Assembly (NCBI RefSeq): GCF_002105195.1
Contig: NZ_MUHU01000006.1
Span: 1 to 64,000, forward strand
Reading direction: 5' to 3'
From: Derxia lacustris
GTDB lineage: Bacteria > Pseudomonadota > Gammaproteobacteria > Burkholderiales > Burkholderiaceae_E
DNA length: 64,000 nt
Shown here: positions 28,761-36,918 of the stretch, one piece after another
Layout: every line of letters begins with the position of its first letter
How positions within the stretch are numbered: the stretch's first letter is position 1
Notes under the pieces: generated by a model
The model's input: the letters and a program-made list of their open reading frames with translations, nothing else
Database searches by the model: none
What the model was told of the DNA's origin: nothing
Translations under genes and position numbers: made by a program

Positions 28761-30473
28761 ATGGAAGCTGGCAAGCGCACAATCAACGACATTTTCAATC
28801 AGAACAAAATTCTGGAAATACCGTTTTTTCAACGTTCTTATGTATGGGATGAGGATCAGTGGGAGCGGTTTATTTCAGACATGGAGTTCGTGTCGCACAA
28901 CAACAAGCCCTATTTTCTTGGATCGGTCATTCTCAAACAGCAGCAAACCAACTCTGGGCAAAGCGTTGGCGACAAGCGAACGTTGATCGATGGGCAACAA
29001 CGGCTCACCACAATGAATATCGTATTCAAAGTGCTTGCTCTGAAGTTGAACAATTTTTATCTGGAAAGCTTGTTCAGGTTGCCGATGCAAAACAATGAAA
29101 TCGCTTTGCAGCATAGTCGAAACGATGTTGTCGATTTCCGTCTTGTGATGAACGCATCTTCGCTTGATTTGCTAAAGGGTGAGGGAAATGTCATCAGGGC
29201 ATTCAACTATTTTACGCAACATCTCGATGCCTCGCAGATCAATCCGCAAAATCTTTTGACGAATCTGATGTTTGTTGGGGTCGATCTCGGGCATGGGGAT
29301 GATGAGCAGCAAATTTTCGACACTATCAATTCACTTGGGGTGAAGCTCACCACAGCCGAGCTTCTGAAAAATCATCTTTTTGGGAAAGAGGATATTGAGC
29401 GTTACGTGCAGTATTGGGAAGGCGTGTTTGAAAGCAACGAAGAGGTTCGAAACTACTGGAACACTGAAATTTTTGCAGGACGTTTTCAGCGGAGCTTTCT
29501 TGACTTATTCCTGTATTCCTATCTTCAGATCAAGGTGCAGGATGCAAGGCTATCGATTCGCGCAGAAGACAAGATTGAATTTACGAAGATGGAGGGCTTG
29601 TTCGAATCATATAAGCAACTGATTCTCAAGTATCGAATCGACAAAGTGGAGTTGATCGCAGAGTTGAAGGAATACGCGCTGATATTTTCGGGCAATTTCG
29701 ATGCCGATGTTGTCAACCGTGATCTTTCCGGCGCTTCAGGTATCGAGCGGGTCAATGCGATCATTTTTGGCCTTGAAACCACGACACTGATACCTTATGT
29801 GCTTTACGTCCTCAAGAACGTTGAGGACGTGGCGGAGCGAGAGGCCATTTTCAGCTATTTGGAATCTTATGTGATGAGGAGAATGGTTTGTCACGAGACC
29901 ACCAAAAATTACAATCAAATATTTTCCGATCGCCTGATTTCGAATTCAATCCTGTCGAGGGATGCCATCAAGGATTTCATCAATGATCGGTCAGATAAGA
30001 TTGGATTCATGCCGACAAACGATGAAGTTGTTAAGGGCTTCAAGGAGTCAAAGCTGGTCAACAAGCAGGCAGCAGGCATTCTCTATTTCATCGAAACCAA
30101 GATCAGGAATCGCAGCTATCACTCAACTGCTATGGCTGGGCTGGACCACTATAGTCTTGAACATGTCTTGCCGAAAAAGTGGAAAAACAACTGGCCGGCT
30201 GTGGCGACTGAAAAGGAACGCGATTTTCGCAATCGGCAGCTTTTGACGCTGGGAAATTTGACCATCATTCCGGTATCGCTGAACTCCTCCATTCGTGATG
30301 CCGCATGGAATATCAAGAAAATCGGCAAGGGCGCCACAAAGGGCTTGGACCATTACGCTGCTGGCTTGGACACATTCTCGGAGTATTTGAAGTGCGCAGA
30401 ATGGAATGAAGCGGTGATTGAACGGCGCAGTGAATTTCTGGCTGAAAAAGCAAATTTGATCTGGCAGTGCTGA
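28761..30473 (+). CDS. DUF262-DUF1524 protein, GmrSD/SspE-like nuclease (probable anti-phage or type IV restriction factor)
   Basis: The 570-residue protein joins an N-terminal DUF262 (GmrS-like) domain to a C-terminal DUF1524 (GmrD-like HNH) domain. The first shows IPFFQRSYVWDEDQW (Pro21, Gln24, Arg25) and LIDGQQRLTTM (Asp77-Arg81), which form the nucleotide-hydrolysing ParB-like site in this family. The second shows SLEHVLPKKWKNNW with Glu467-His468 and the conserved LGNLTIIPVSLNSSIRDAAW. Known relatives are GmrSD, which cuts glucosylated hmC DNA, BrxU, and SspE, which needs phosphorothioate marks. No dnd, ssp or brx genes are nearby, so the recognised modification is unknown. The gene is much AT-richer than its neighbours. 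A GGATG purine stretch precedes the ATG. Confidence 0.9.
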   Translation: MEAGKRTINDIFNQNKILEIPFFQRSYVWDEDQWERFISDMEFVSHNNKPYFLGSVILKQQQTNSGQSVGDKRTLIDGQQRLTTMNIVFKVLALKLNNFYLESLFRLPMQNNEIALQHSRNDVVDFRLVMNASSLDLLKGEGNVIRAFNYFTQHLDASQINPQNLLTNLMFVGVDLGHGDDEQQIFDTINSLGVKLTTAELLKNHLFGKEDIERYVQYWEGVFESNEEVRNYWNTEIFAGRFQRSFLDLFLYSYLQIKVQDARLSIRAEDKIEFTKMEGLFESYKQLILKYRIDKVELIAELKEYALIFSGNFDADVVNRDLSGASGIERVNAIIFGLETTTLIPYVLYVLKNVEDVAEREAIFSYLESYVMRRMVCHETTKNYNQIFSDRLISNSILSRDAIKDFINDRSDKIGFMPTNDEVVKGFKESKLVNKQAAGILYFIETKIRNRSYHSTAMAGLDHYSLEHVLPKKWKNNWPAVATEKERDFRNRQLLTLGNLTIIPVSLNSSIRDAAWNIKKIGKGATKGLDHYAAGLDTFSEYLKCAEWNEAVIERRSEFLAEKANLIWQC

Positions 30474-30659
30474 AACGTCTCGATGCAGGCGGTTGGCACC
30501 GGGAGTCCATTTGGCAACCGGCGCTGTCTGCTGGGTGACGTAAAGCCCGCTATCGACAGTCGACAACGGGCCTGCGTCATCTTTGCCGACTGGCGTCTCT
30601 TGAGGGTCAATCTGCCACCAGTGGCGCTATTGCGAATTCATCAAGTTGAGAGAGTCATC
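30474..30659. other. Intergenic segment between the DUF262 and GNAT genes
   Basis: The 186 bp is more GC-balanced than the DUF262 gene. GCCCG (30545-30549) and CGGGC (30567-30571) enclose TCGA-CAG-TCGA, a nested hairpin without a T-run. An open frame from 30483 would fuse to the GNAT gene, but its N-terminal 59 residues look non-coding. The hairpin might end the DUF262 transcript. Confidence 0.4.
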
Positions 30660-31133
30660 ATGAAAGTTGCTGTCCGCGCCGCCACATTGAATGATGTGCA
30701 AATTTGCCTGGCATTCGAGGAGAAGGATGAGTTCGGCCGAAAAACGAAACTCGATGAAATCATCGTTTCAAGCAGCATCGCTCGCGAAAGCATTTTCTTG
30801 GCAGAGCAAGATGGCAATGCAATCGGCTATGCATCGTTGAACTTTTTGTATGTCTCAAAAATTCCGCTTTTGACTTGGTGGTATGTCAATCCGGAATCAC
30901 GAGGTCAAGGAACAGGTTCATTGCTGATGCACTCGATAGAGAACTGGCTTGCTTCGCTTGGCTTCGATCATCTTCTGATCTCGGCATGTCGGGAACTGGA
31001 AATCGCTCGGCATCGGGCCGCAGGACTGGAAGAGATCGGAGCCCTCAGGCTTGGCCCGGGTGAAATGGAATTCTTCTTCAAAAAGTCGATTGCACCAGCC
31101 AATATTGCAATGACTGCTGCTGAAGCCTGTTGA
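30660..31133 (+). CDS. GNAT-family N-acetyltransferase
   Basis: The 157-residue protein has the acetyl-CoA pyrophosphate-binding motif RGQGTGSLLM in WWYVNPESRGQGTG, preceded by AIGYASLNFL (beta4) and followed by LISACRELEIARHRAAGLEEIG. The substrate is not predictable. The start MKVAVRAATLND is the normal GNAT beginning and has a GAGAG purine run upstream. It lies in the AT-rich island behind the DUF262 gene. It may be a passenger, a toxin-like or a protein-modifying partner; no antitoxin gene is adjacent. Confidence 0.88.
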   Translation: MKVAVRAATLNDVQICLAFEEKDEFGRKTKLDEIIVSSSIARESIFLAEQDGNAIGYASLNFLYVSKIPLLTWWYVNPESRGQGTGSLLMHSIENWLASLGFDHLLISACRELEIARHRAAGLEEIGALRLGPGEMEFFFKKSIAPANIAMTAAEAC

Positions 31134-31286
31134 AAATTTGATTGATTGGCGCGGGATGGTCGCGCGAGGCAGCAAGCACTTATGGTTGCGAAATAAATTG
31201 ATATTTCAATGCAAACCAGGCCTTGCATTTTGTCCGCAGAGCCTGGGGTGTAGCTCAAACTGGCGCCAGTCAGGCGCCGGCCGCAA
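31134..31286. other. Right edge of the AT-rich island; hairpin 3' of the desaturase gene
   Basis: The 153-bp gap between converging genes holds GGCGCC-AGTCA-GGCGCC (31262-31278), followed on the minus strand by CAGTTTG, a weak terminator candidate for the desaturase gene. Just before it, 31244-31263 reads like the acceptor and D-arm of a tRNA 5' half (GGGGTGTAGCTCAAACTGG), but no anticodon or T-arm follows. This may be coincidence or a fragment of an integration target. Confidence 0.35.
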
Positions 31287-32582
31287 TCAGCGCGGAAACT
31301 GCTTCAGTTCCTTCATGCTCGCGTTGCCGACCCAAACCTGCACCATCTTGCCAAAGCGCACAAAGATGCTTTCCTGCACATAAGGCAGGCCGTGCGCTTC
31401 GCAGATGCGTTTGATTTCCGGCTGGAATTGCTGGTACTTCAGCATTGGGATATCCGGAAACACATGATGCTCGATCTGGTAATTGAGCCAGATCTGCGAA
31501 TGATCGCAGGCATCGCCACCGGTATGGTAATTGGCCGAGCCCAATACCTGATGGGCGTAAAACTCTTCTTTATTGCGGATGTGATAGTCGAAGCGATAAA
31601 GATCGCTGCCGGTGTGATTGGGGCCGATCACCATGAAGGAATGCACATTCAGCATTGCCTCGGCAATCAGCTTGTTGGCCAGCACGCAAAGCGCCACGCT
31701 CGTGCCAAACGGCAGAAACAGCAGCGGCTGCACGACGAAATGAAATAGCCCGTAAGGCAGATAGCAGGCAGTCCAGAGCTTGCGCACATGCGGATTGCCA
31801 AAGCGGAACAGGTCGCGCACCGTGAGTGCGCCACGCTTGTCGTCGCCGGCCGGCTTGTCGATGCGCTCGGGATTGATGACGCTGATGGTATTGGGCGCGT
31901 AATAGGTAAAGCGCCAGGTCAGCGCGGTGGCGGCCACCAGCGCGTACTTGAATATCTTGGGTACCTTGGCCTCGCGCACGAATTGCACATTGCGCTCGAT
32001 GAGGTCGGGGTCCTTTTCTTCACCGGTGTAGTAGTGGTGAAGAATGTTGTGCTCGTAATGCCAGGCGTCCGGATGAATCCAGTCGAACCAGTCGATGAAA
32101 CGCCGCCGGCCCCGGGCAAATACCTTGCTGGTGTAACGCGGCGCCACGCCGGGCACCTTGTCGTAGCCGCGATGCAGGATGTGATGTGCGAGCAGCCAGC
32201 GCGTCAATTGGCCAAAGCTCAACAGAAACGGCGTGACCGGATTGGGAAACATCCAGATCGTGGCATAGCCGGCAATCGACGCCATCCAGCCGCGCCGCTC
32301 GATCTTCTTGAGGTGCGCGAGATCGTCGGCACCCAATTGCGCATTGATCCGGTCGCGCAGCGCTTCGAGCTGGCTGCGAAATGAGGCGGCATCGAATTTG
32401 CCCGGCTGCGATTGGCGCTCGGGGCCGTCGCTGCGAATGTCGTCGATCGTCAAGGCTTGCGGCTTGCGCGTGCCCATCCAGCGATCGGTCAGGCGGCGAA
32501 ACAGCGTGGTCAGCGGGCCGGCGCCGGCCACGAAGGGGCCGATGCCCGCAAAGGGCAGGGAGTTCTCGACGTCTTTTGTCAT
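31287..32582 (-). CDS. Membrane fatty acid desaturase, front-end-like
   Basis: The 431-residue di-iron membrane protein has three His clusters. The first is in LAHHILHRGYD, the second in HYEHNILHHYYTGEEKD, and the third is YQIEHHVFPDIP. Gln in place of the first His of the third box is typical of front-end and related acyl-lipid desaturases. A further HSFMVIGPNHTG sits between boxes two and three. It would insert a double bond in membrane lipid acyl chains, using O2 and an electron donor. No cytochrome b5 domain is fused. It is the last gene before the AT-rich island on the right. Confidence 0.88.
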   Translation of the reverse strand: MTKDVENSLPFAGIGPFVAGAGPLTTLFRRLTDRWMGTRKPQALTIDDIRSDGPERQSQPGKFDAASFRSQLEALRDRINAQLGADDLAHLKKIERRGWMASIAGYATIWMFPNPVTPFLLSFGQLTRWLLAHHILHRGYDKVPGVAPRYTSKVFARGRRRFIDWFDWIHPDAWHYEHNILHHYYTGEEKDPDLIERNVQFVREAKVPKIFKYALVAATALTWRFTYYAPNTISVINPERIDKPAGDDKRGALTVRDLFRFGNPHVRKLWTACYLPYGLFHFVVQPLLFLPFGTSVALCVLANKLIAEAMLNVHSFMVIGPNHTGSDLYRFDYHIRNKEEFYAHQVLGSANYHTGGDACDHSQIWLNYQIEHHVFPDIPMLKYQQFQPEIKRICEAHGLPYVQESIFVRFGKMVQVWVGNASMKELKQFPR

Positions 32583-32914
32583 TTGGGGCTTTGGCGGCGC
32601 CGGCCTGAGAGCGCGGCACCGTGAGGGACTGGACCGGTGACGCGGCTTGGGCGTCAGGCCAGAACGGTGGAATCGGCGGGGGACAGCGGTTGGTGCGGGT
32701 TGTGCACGCCGGCGGACGAGCCCGGCGCGGGAAAATCAAGAGCCGTTGCAAATTGCAGCGGCGGATTCTGCGTGAGAACCGCTGGCCGCGGGTGAATACC
32801 ACTTCACGATCGGTGTGCTGTGCAGCGCTGCCGGCGCGGGATTTGCCCGGCGTCTGATCGGTCGCAAGCCGGTGGCAGGGATTGCCTGCGCCGGCGTTGC
32901 GATTTGCGGGTCGA
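32583..32914. other. 332-bp gap between the MFS exporter and the desaturase gene
   Basis: No credible gene is present; the open frames on the plus strand are antisense continuations with poor composition. The region should hold the desaturase promoter on the minus strand, but no -35/-10 pair was identified with confidence. Confidence 0.35.
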
Positions 32915-34399
32915 TCAGTCCACTTCCGTCTGTGCCGCGCTGGCGACTTTCTCACGCGGCACCGGCGCCAGCTGGGCGAACACCCAGGCCGATGCGCAGG
33001 TAATCAGCCCAACGCAGACGAAGGTCGCGTGGAAGGCATCGAGCGTGTGCGCGGCGACCGCGCCGGCTGCGGCGGTCACGCTGGCGCTGGCCAGTTCGGC
33101 GTCGGCAGCGTTGCCGGCGGCAGCGGCGGCTTGCGCGCCGTACTCGTCGCCGAAGGCCGCGAGCAGCGCGCCGGCCACGGCCACGCCCAGGCTCATCGAC
33201 AGCATCATCACCATCGACAGCAGGCTGTTGCCGCTGCTTTTCTGCTCGCTGCGCAGGTCGAGCAGGGTGATGGTGTTCATGGCGCTGAACTGCATCGAGT
33301 TGACCGCGCCGAAGAAGGTGAGCTGCACCAGCCGCAGCCACATCGGCTGCTCGGCCGAGAACAGGCCGAAGCTGGCGATGGCAGCGCCCACCATCAGCGT
33401 GTTGCCGATCAGCACGCGGCGGTAGCCGAGGCTGCCGATGATGGTCGTGGCGTAGCGCTTGACGGCCATGGCCGCGAGCGCGGTCGGAATCATCATCAGG
33501 CCCGATTCCATCGGCGAATAGCCCAGGCTCACCTGGAGCAGCAGCGGAATCAGGAAGGGCATGCTGCCGGCGCCGATGCGCGCGAACAGATTGCCGATCA
33601 GGCCGACGCTGAAGGTATTGGTCTCGAACAGGCTGAGCGCGAACAGCGGCTGCGGCCGGCGCGCCGCATGCAGCCAGTAGCCGGCCAGCGCGGCCAGGCC
33701 CATGAACAGCAGAATCATCACCGTGGCGCGGCGCATGCCCAGCTCGCCCAGGCCGTCGAGCGAGATCGAGATCGACACCATGCTCACCGCCAGCAGCGCA
33801 AAGCCGGGCAGATCGAACGGCGGGTTGTCTTCAAGCCGGCCGCTCGGCATGGCCTTGGCGGCGGCGATGGCGCCGATCAGCCCGACCGGCAGGTTGATGA
33901 GGAAGACCCAGTGCCAGGACACTGCCTGCGTGAGCCAGCCGCCCAGCGTGGGCCCGATGAGCGGCCCGACCAGCCCCGGAATCGTCACGAAGCTCATCGC
34001 GGCCAGAAAGCGTTCGCGTGGCACCACGCGCAGCACCGCCAGCCGGCCTACCGGCATGAGCAGCGCGCCGCCGATGCCTTGCAGCACCCGCGCGGCCACC
34101 AGCTGCCACAGCGCCTGCGACAGCGCACACAGCAGCGAGCCGAGCGAAAAGATGCCGATCGCGCAAAGAAACACGGGCCGGATGCCGAAGCGGTCGGCGA
34201 TCCAGCCCGAGGCGGGAATCAGCATGGCGGTGGTCAGCGAATAGCCGATGACCACCGACTGCATGCGCAGCGGGCTTTCGCCCAGGCTGCGCGCCATCGC
34301 GGGCAGGGCGGTGTTGACGATGGTCGTGTCGAGCGCCTGCATGAAGAAGCTGGCGGCCACGACCCACAGCAGCAGGCCCAGCGATGGTTCGCGCTGCAT
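32915..34399 (-). CDS. MFS drug:H+ antiporter, DHA2 family (14 TM; MdtD/EmrB-like)
   Basis: The 494-residue protein has 14 predicted membrane segments. The family motifs are LDTTIVNTALPAMARSLG (motif D1), SGWIADRFGIRPVF (motif A) and the motif-C-like GLVGPLIGPTLGGWLTQ. It exports drugs or metabolites using proton motive force. No EmrA-like membrane-fusion gene adjoins it, so it probably acts alone as MdtD does. The ABM-domain gene ends 8 bp upstream on the same strand, suggesting co-transcription. Confidence 0.93.
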   Translation of the reverse strand: MQREPSLGLLLWVVAASFFMQALDTTIVNTALPAMARSLGESPLRMQSVVIGYSLTTAMLIPASGWIADRFGIRPVFLCAIGIFSLGSLLCALSQALWQLVAARVLQGIGGALLMPVGRLAVLRVVPRERFLAAMSFVTIPGLVGPLIGPTLGGWLTQAVSWHWVFLINLPVGLIGAIAAAKAMPSGRLEDNPPFDLPGFALLAVSMVSISISLDGLGELGMRRATVMILLFMGLAALAGYWLHAARRPQPLFALSLFETNTFSVGLIGNLFARIGAGSMPFLIPLLLQVSLGYSPMESGLMMIPTALAAMAVKRYATTIIGSLGYRRVLIGNTLMVGAAIASFGLFSAEQPMWLRLVQLTFFGAVNSMQFSAMNTITLLDLRSEQKSSGNSLLSMVMMLSMSLGVAVAGALLAAFGDEYGAQAAAAAGNAADAELASASVTAAAGAVAAHTLDAFHATFVCVGLITCASAWVFAQLAPVPREKVASAAQTEVD

Positions 34400-34406
34400 G
34401 CCGGGC

Positions 34407-34709
34407 TCAGTTCGAGCCGGTCAGCAGTTCGAAGTGCTCCACCACGGGCGGCGCCGCGAAGAACGGGCCGACGATGGCGCGCCAGTCCTGGAAGGCCGGC
34501 GATTCGCGGAAATCGACGGTGTGGTTTTCGAGCGTGGCCCAGCGGATCAGCAGCAGATAGCGCTCGGGCGACTCGACGCCCTTCTGCACCTGATAGCCAA
34601 GAAAGCCGGTGGCCTTGGCGATGACGGTTTCCACGCCGTGCTTGATGGCGGCGTCGAATTCAGCCTGGCGGCCGGGTTGAATGCGCAGGTCGGCGACTTC
34701 GAGAATCAT
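34407..34709 (-). CDS. Antibiotic biosynthesis monooxygenase (ABM)-fold small protein
   Basis: The 100-residue ferredoxin-like protein contains ILEVADLRIQPGRQAEFDAAI, GFLGYQVQKGVESPERYLLLIRWATLENHTVDFR and a FELLTG end, typical of the ABM/YgiN family. Members oxidise quinols or bind haem; some are stress proteins. The frame extends upstream to 35672, but that overlaps the AAA+ gene in antisense. It is placed directly before the DHA2 exporter. Confidence 0.88.
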   Translation of the reverse strand: MILEVADLRIQPGRQAEFDAAIKHGVETVIAKATGFLGYQVQKGVESPERYLLLIRWATLENHTVDFRESPAFQDWRAIVGPFFAAPPVVEHFELLTGSN

Positions 34710-34871
34710 GGATTGCTGTCCAGACAGTGATCGGGCTGGCGAGGTTAGCAGCCCACCCCGCGTGGCAGGCAAGCGGGCTTGCAAATCGAGTGGCCTTGTC
34801 GCGATTGCGCCGGTATGCAAATTGCAGACGGTGGGGGCGTCCGTCGATTTGCCATCCAAGGAGCTACAGAG

Positions 34872-35864
34872 ATGGGTGAACTCGTCCCCGCCGTCACCGG
34901 GCGCAGGCCCGGCATTCCCGTCGCCGCCTTCAAGGAGGTGTACCGCACCCAGGCCGTCGAGTCCGCGCTCGGCGAACTGGCCGATGGCGCCAACGACAAT
35001 CTGCGCTCGGTCTACGAACGCATGCTCAAGGCCGGCGGCCAGCGCTTCTCGGTCAAGCCGGCCTCGCTGCCCGACATGGACCCGCTCTATGACGAGCTGC
35101 CCAACTTCGGCGAAGTGCTCGACGACATCCGCAAGCAGGTGGCGCTGTGCGTCGGCACCGATGACCGGCTGGAGCTGACGCCGATGCTGCTGCTCGGCGA
35201 TCCGGGCATCGGCAAGACGCACTTTGCCAAGCGGCTGTCGGGGCTGCTGAGCACCGGCTACGGCTTTGTCGGCATGAGCTCGCTGACGGCGGGCTGGGTG
35301 CTGTCGGGTGCGTCGAGCCAGTGGAAGAACGCCAAGCCGGGCAAGGTGTTCGAAACACTCGTGCATGGCGACTACGCCAATCCGGTGATGGTCATCGACG
35401 AGATCGACAAGGCCGGCAGCGACGGCCAGTACGACCCGCTCGGCGCGCTCTACTCGCTGCTGGAGATCGACACCGCGCGCGAGTTCGTCGACGAATTTGC
35501 CGAGGTGCCGATCGATGCCGGCGAGGTGATCTGGGTCGCGACGGCCAACGATGCGCGCGCGATTCCCGAGCCCATCCTCAACCGCATGAACGTCTACGAG
35601 ATCGCCGCGCCCGATGCCGAGGCGGCACGGCGCATCGCCCAGGCCATCTACCGCGAGATCCGCGAATCGCACCGCTGGGGCGACGCGTTTCCGCCCCGGC
35701 TGGCCGACGATGCGCTCGACAAGTTCGCGCGCGTGGCGCCGCGCGAGATGCGCCGGCTCATGACCGGCGCCTTCGGCAACGCCCGGCTGGCGCGGCGCGA
35801 CGAGATCGCGCCGGACGACATCGAGACCGAGCGCGGCGTGAAGAAGGCGCGCATCGGCTTCTGA
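34872..35864 (+). CDS. Stand-alone AAA+ ATPase (Lon-like ATPase domain), unknown role
   Basis: The 330-residue protein is a single AAA+ module. Walker A is LGDPGIGKTHFAKRLSG (about 109-116), Walker B VMVIDEIDKA (Asp176, Glu177), sensor 1 VIWVATANDA, and an arginine-finger region follows. The core resembles the ATPase part of Lon, but there is no protease domain and no Lon N-terminal domain; the N-terminal 95 residues are unassigned. AAGGAG lies 8 bases before the ATG, which favours 34872 over the frame-start at 34779. It stands alone, convergent with oxyR and divergent from the ABM gene. It might remodel a partner complex or be a MoxR/Lon-type chaperone. Confidence 0.85.
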   Translation: MGELVPAVTGRRPGIPVAAFKEVYRTQAVESALGELADGANDNLRSVYERMLKAGGQRFSVKPASLPDMDPLYDELPNFGEVLDDIRKQVALCVGTDDRLELTPMLLLGDPGIGKTHFAKRLSGLLSTGYGFVGMSSLTAGWVLSGASSQWKNAKPGKVFETLVHGDYANPVMVIDEIDKAGSDGQYDPLGALYSLLEIDTAREFVDEFAEVPIDAGEVIWVATANDARAIPEPILNRMNVYEIAAPDAEAARRIAQAIYREIRESHRWGDAFPPRLADDALDKFARVAPREMRRLMTGAFGNARLARRDEIAPDDIETERGVKKARIGF

Positions 35865-35876
35865 GCGCGCCGGCGC

Positions 35877-36839
35877 TCAGGCCGCCTTGTCGATCTTCTC
35901 GGCCTTGTCGACCAGCGTCACGCCCTGCAGCAGGCCGTCGCGGATCACGCTGCGTACCGCGGCGCTGACCGCCTCGATGGCCTGCGGCCGGGTAAAGCTC
36001 TTGCGCCAGGCGATCACCACGCGGCGATCCGGAATCGGCGCCTCGAACGGCACATAGCGGATCAGCGGGTCCTGCCCGTTGAGCGCCAGCGAGGTCTGCG
36101 GCAGCACCGTGATGCCGAGCCCCGACGCGACCATGTGGCGGATGGTTTCGAGCGAGCTGCCCTCGAAGCTGCGCTGGATGCCGTCGCCGCCGCTGCTGAG
36201 ATGCGAGAACTCGGGGCAGATGCCGATCACCTGATCGCGGAAGCAATGGCCGGCGCCGAGCATGAGCATGGTTTCGTTCTTGAGCTCGGCCGCCGTCACG
36301 CTCTTGCGATGGGTCCAGGCGTGGTCGCGCGGCAGGGCGACGATGAAGGGCTCGTCATAGAGCGCCTCGGTGGCCAGGCTGTTGTCGGGCAGTGGCAGCG
36401 CCAGGATCGCGGCATCGAGCTCGTTCTGCTTGAGCAGCTCGATCAGCCGCACGGTGAAGTTCTCCTGCAACAGCAGCGGCATCTGCGGCACCGAGTCGAT
36501 GATGCGGCGCACCAGGGCGGGCAGCAGATAGGGCGCGATGGTGTAGATCATGCCGAGCCGCAGCGGCCCGGCGAGCGGATCGCGGCCCTGGCGCGCGATC
36601 TCCTTGATGGTCGCGGTCTGGTCGAGCACCTGGCGCGCCTGGGCGACGATGCGCTCGCCCACGGCGGTCAGCGTGACCTCGTTGTTGCCGCGCTCGAAGA
36701 TCAGCACGTTGAGTTCGTCTTCCAGCTTCTTGACCGCGACCGACAGCGTGGGCTGGGACACGAAGCAGGCTTCGGCGGCGCGGCCGAAATGGCGCTCGCG
36801 CGCCACGGCGACGATGTATTTCAGTTCGGTGAGTGTCAT
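35877..36839 (-). CDS. oxyR: Hydrogen-peroxide-sensing LysR-type regulator OxyR
   Basis: The 320-residue protein has an N-terminal winged helix (ELKYIVAVARERHFGRAAEACFVSQPTLS). The redox motif GHCFRDQVIGICPEF places Cys199 and Cys208 exactly as in E. coli OxyR, so disulphide switching is expected. It activates catalase, alkyl hydroperoxide reductase and similar genes. None of these targets is adjacent. The DUF1631 gene ends near its start on the same strand, 79 bp upstream. Confidence 0.96.
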   Translation of the reverse strand: MTLTELKYIVAVARERHFGRAAEACFVSQPTLSVAVKKLEDELNVLIFERGNNEVTLTAVGERIVAQARQVLDQTATIKEIARQGRDPLAGPLRLGMIYTIAPYLLPALVRRIIDSVPQMPLLLQENFTVRLIELLKQNELDAAILALPLPDNSLATEALYDEPFIVALPRDHAWTHRKSVTAAELKNETMLMLGAGHCFRDQVIGICPEFSHLSSGGDGIQRSFEGSSLETIRHMVASGLGITVLPQTSLALNGQDPLIRYVPFEAPIPDRRVVIAWRKSFTRPQAIEAVSAAVRSVIRDGLLQGVTLVDKAEKIDKAA

Positions 36840-36918
36840 GACTATTACGCGCGAAAATTTGATAGGGCTAGGCTAGCACCTATCGCAATCGCATGTGCGG
36901 CCGCTTCGGCCAGCGGCA

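Noticed and set aside
31244-31263. Possible tRNA gene 5' half (GGGGTGTAGCTCAAACTGG)
   Set aside because: It matches an acceptor and D-arm start, but no anticodon arm, T-arm (GTTCGA) or 3' acceptor complement follows within 100 bases. Kept only as a possible remnant.
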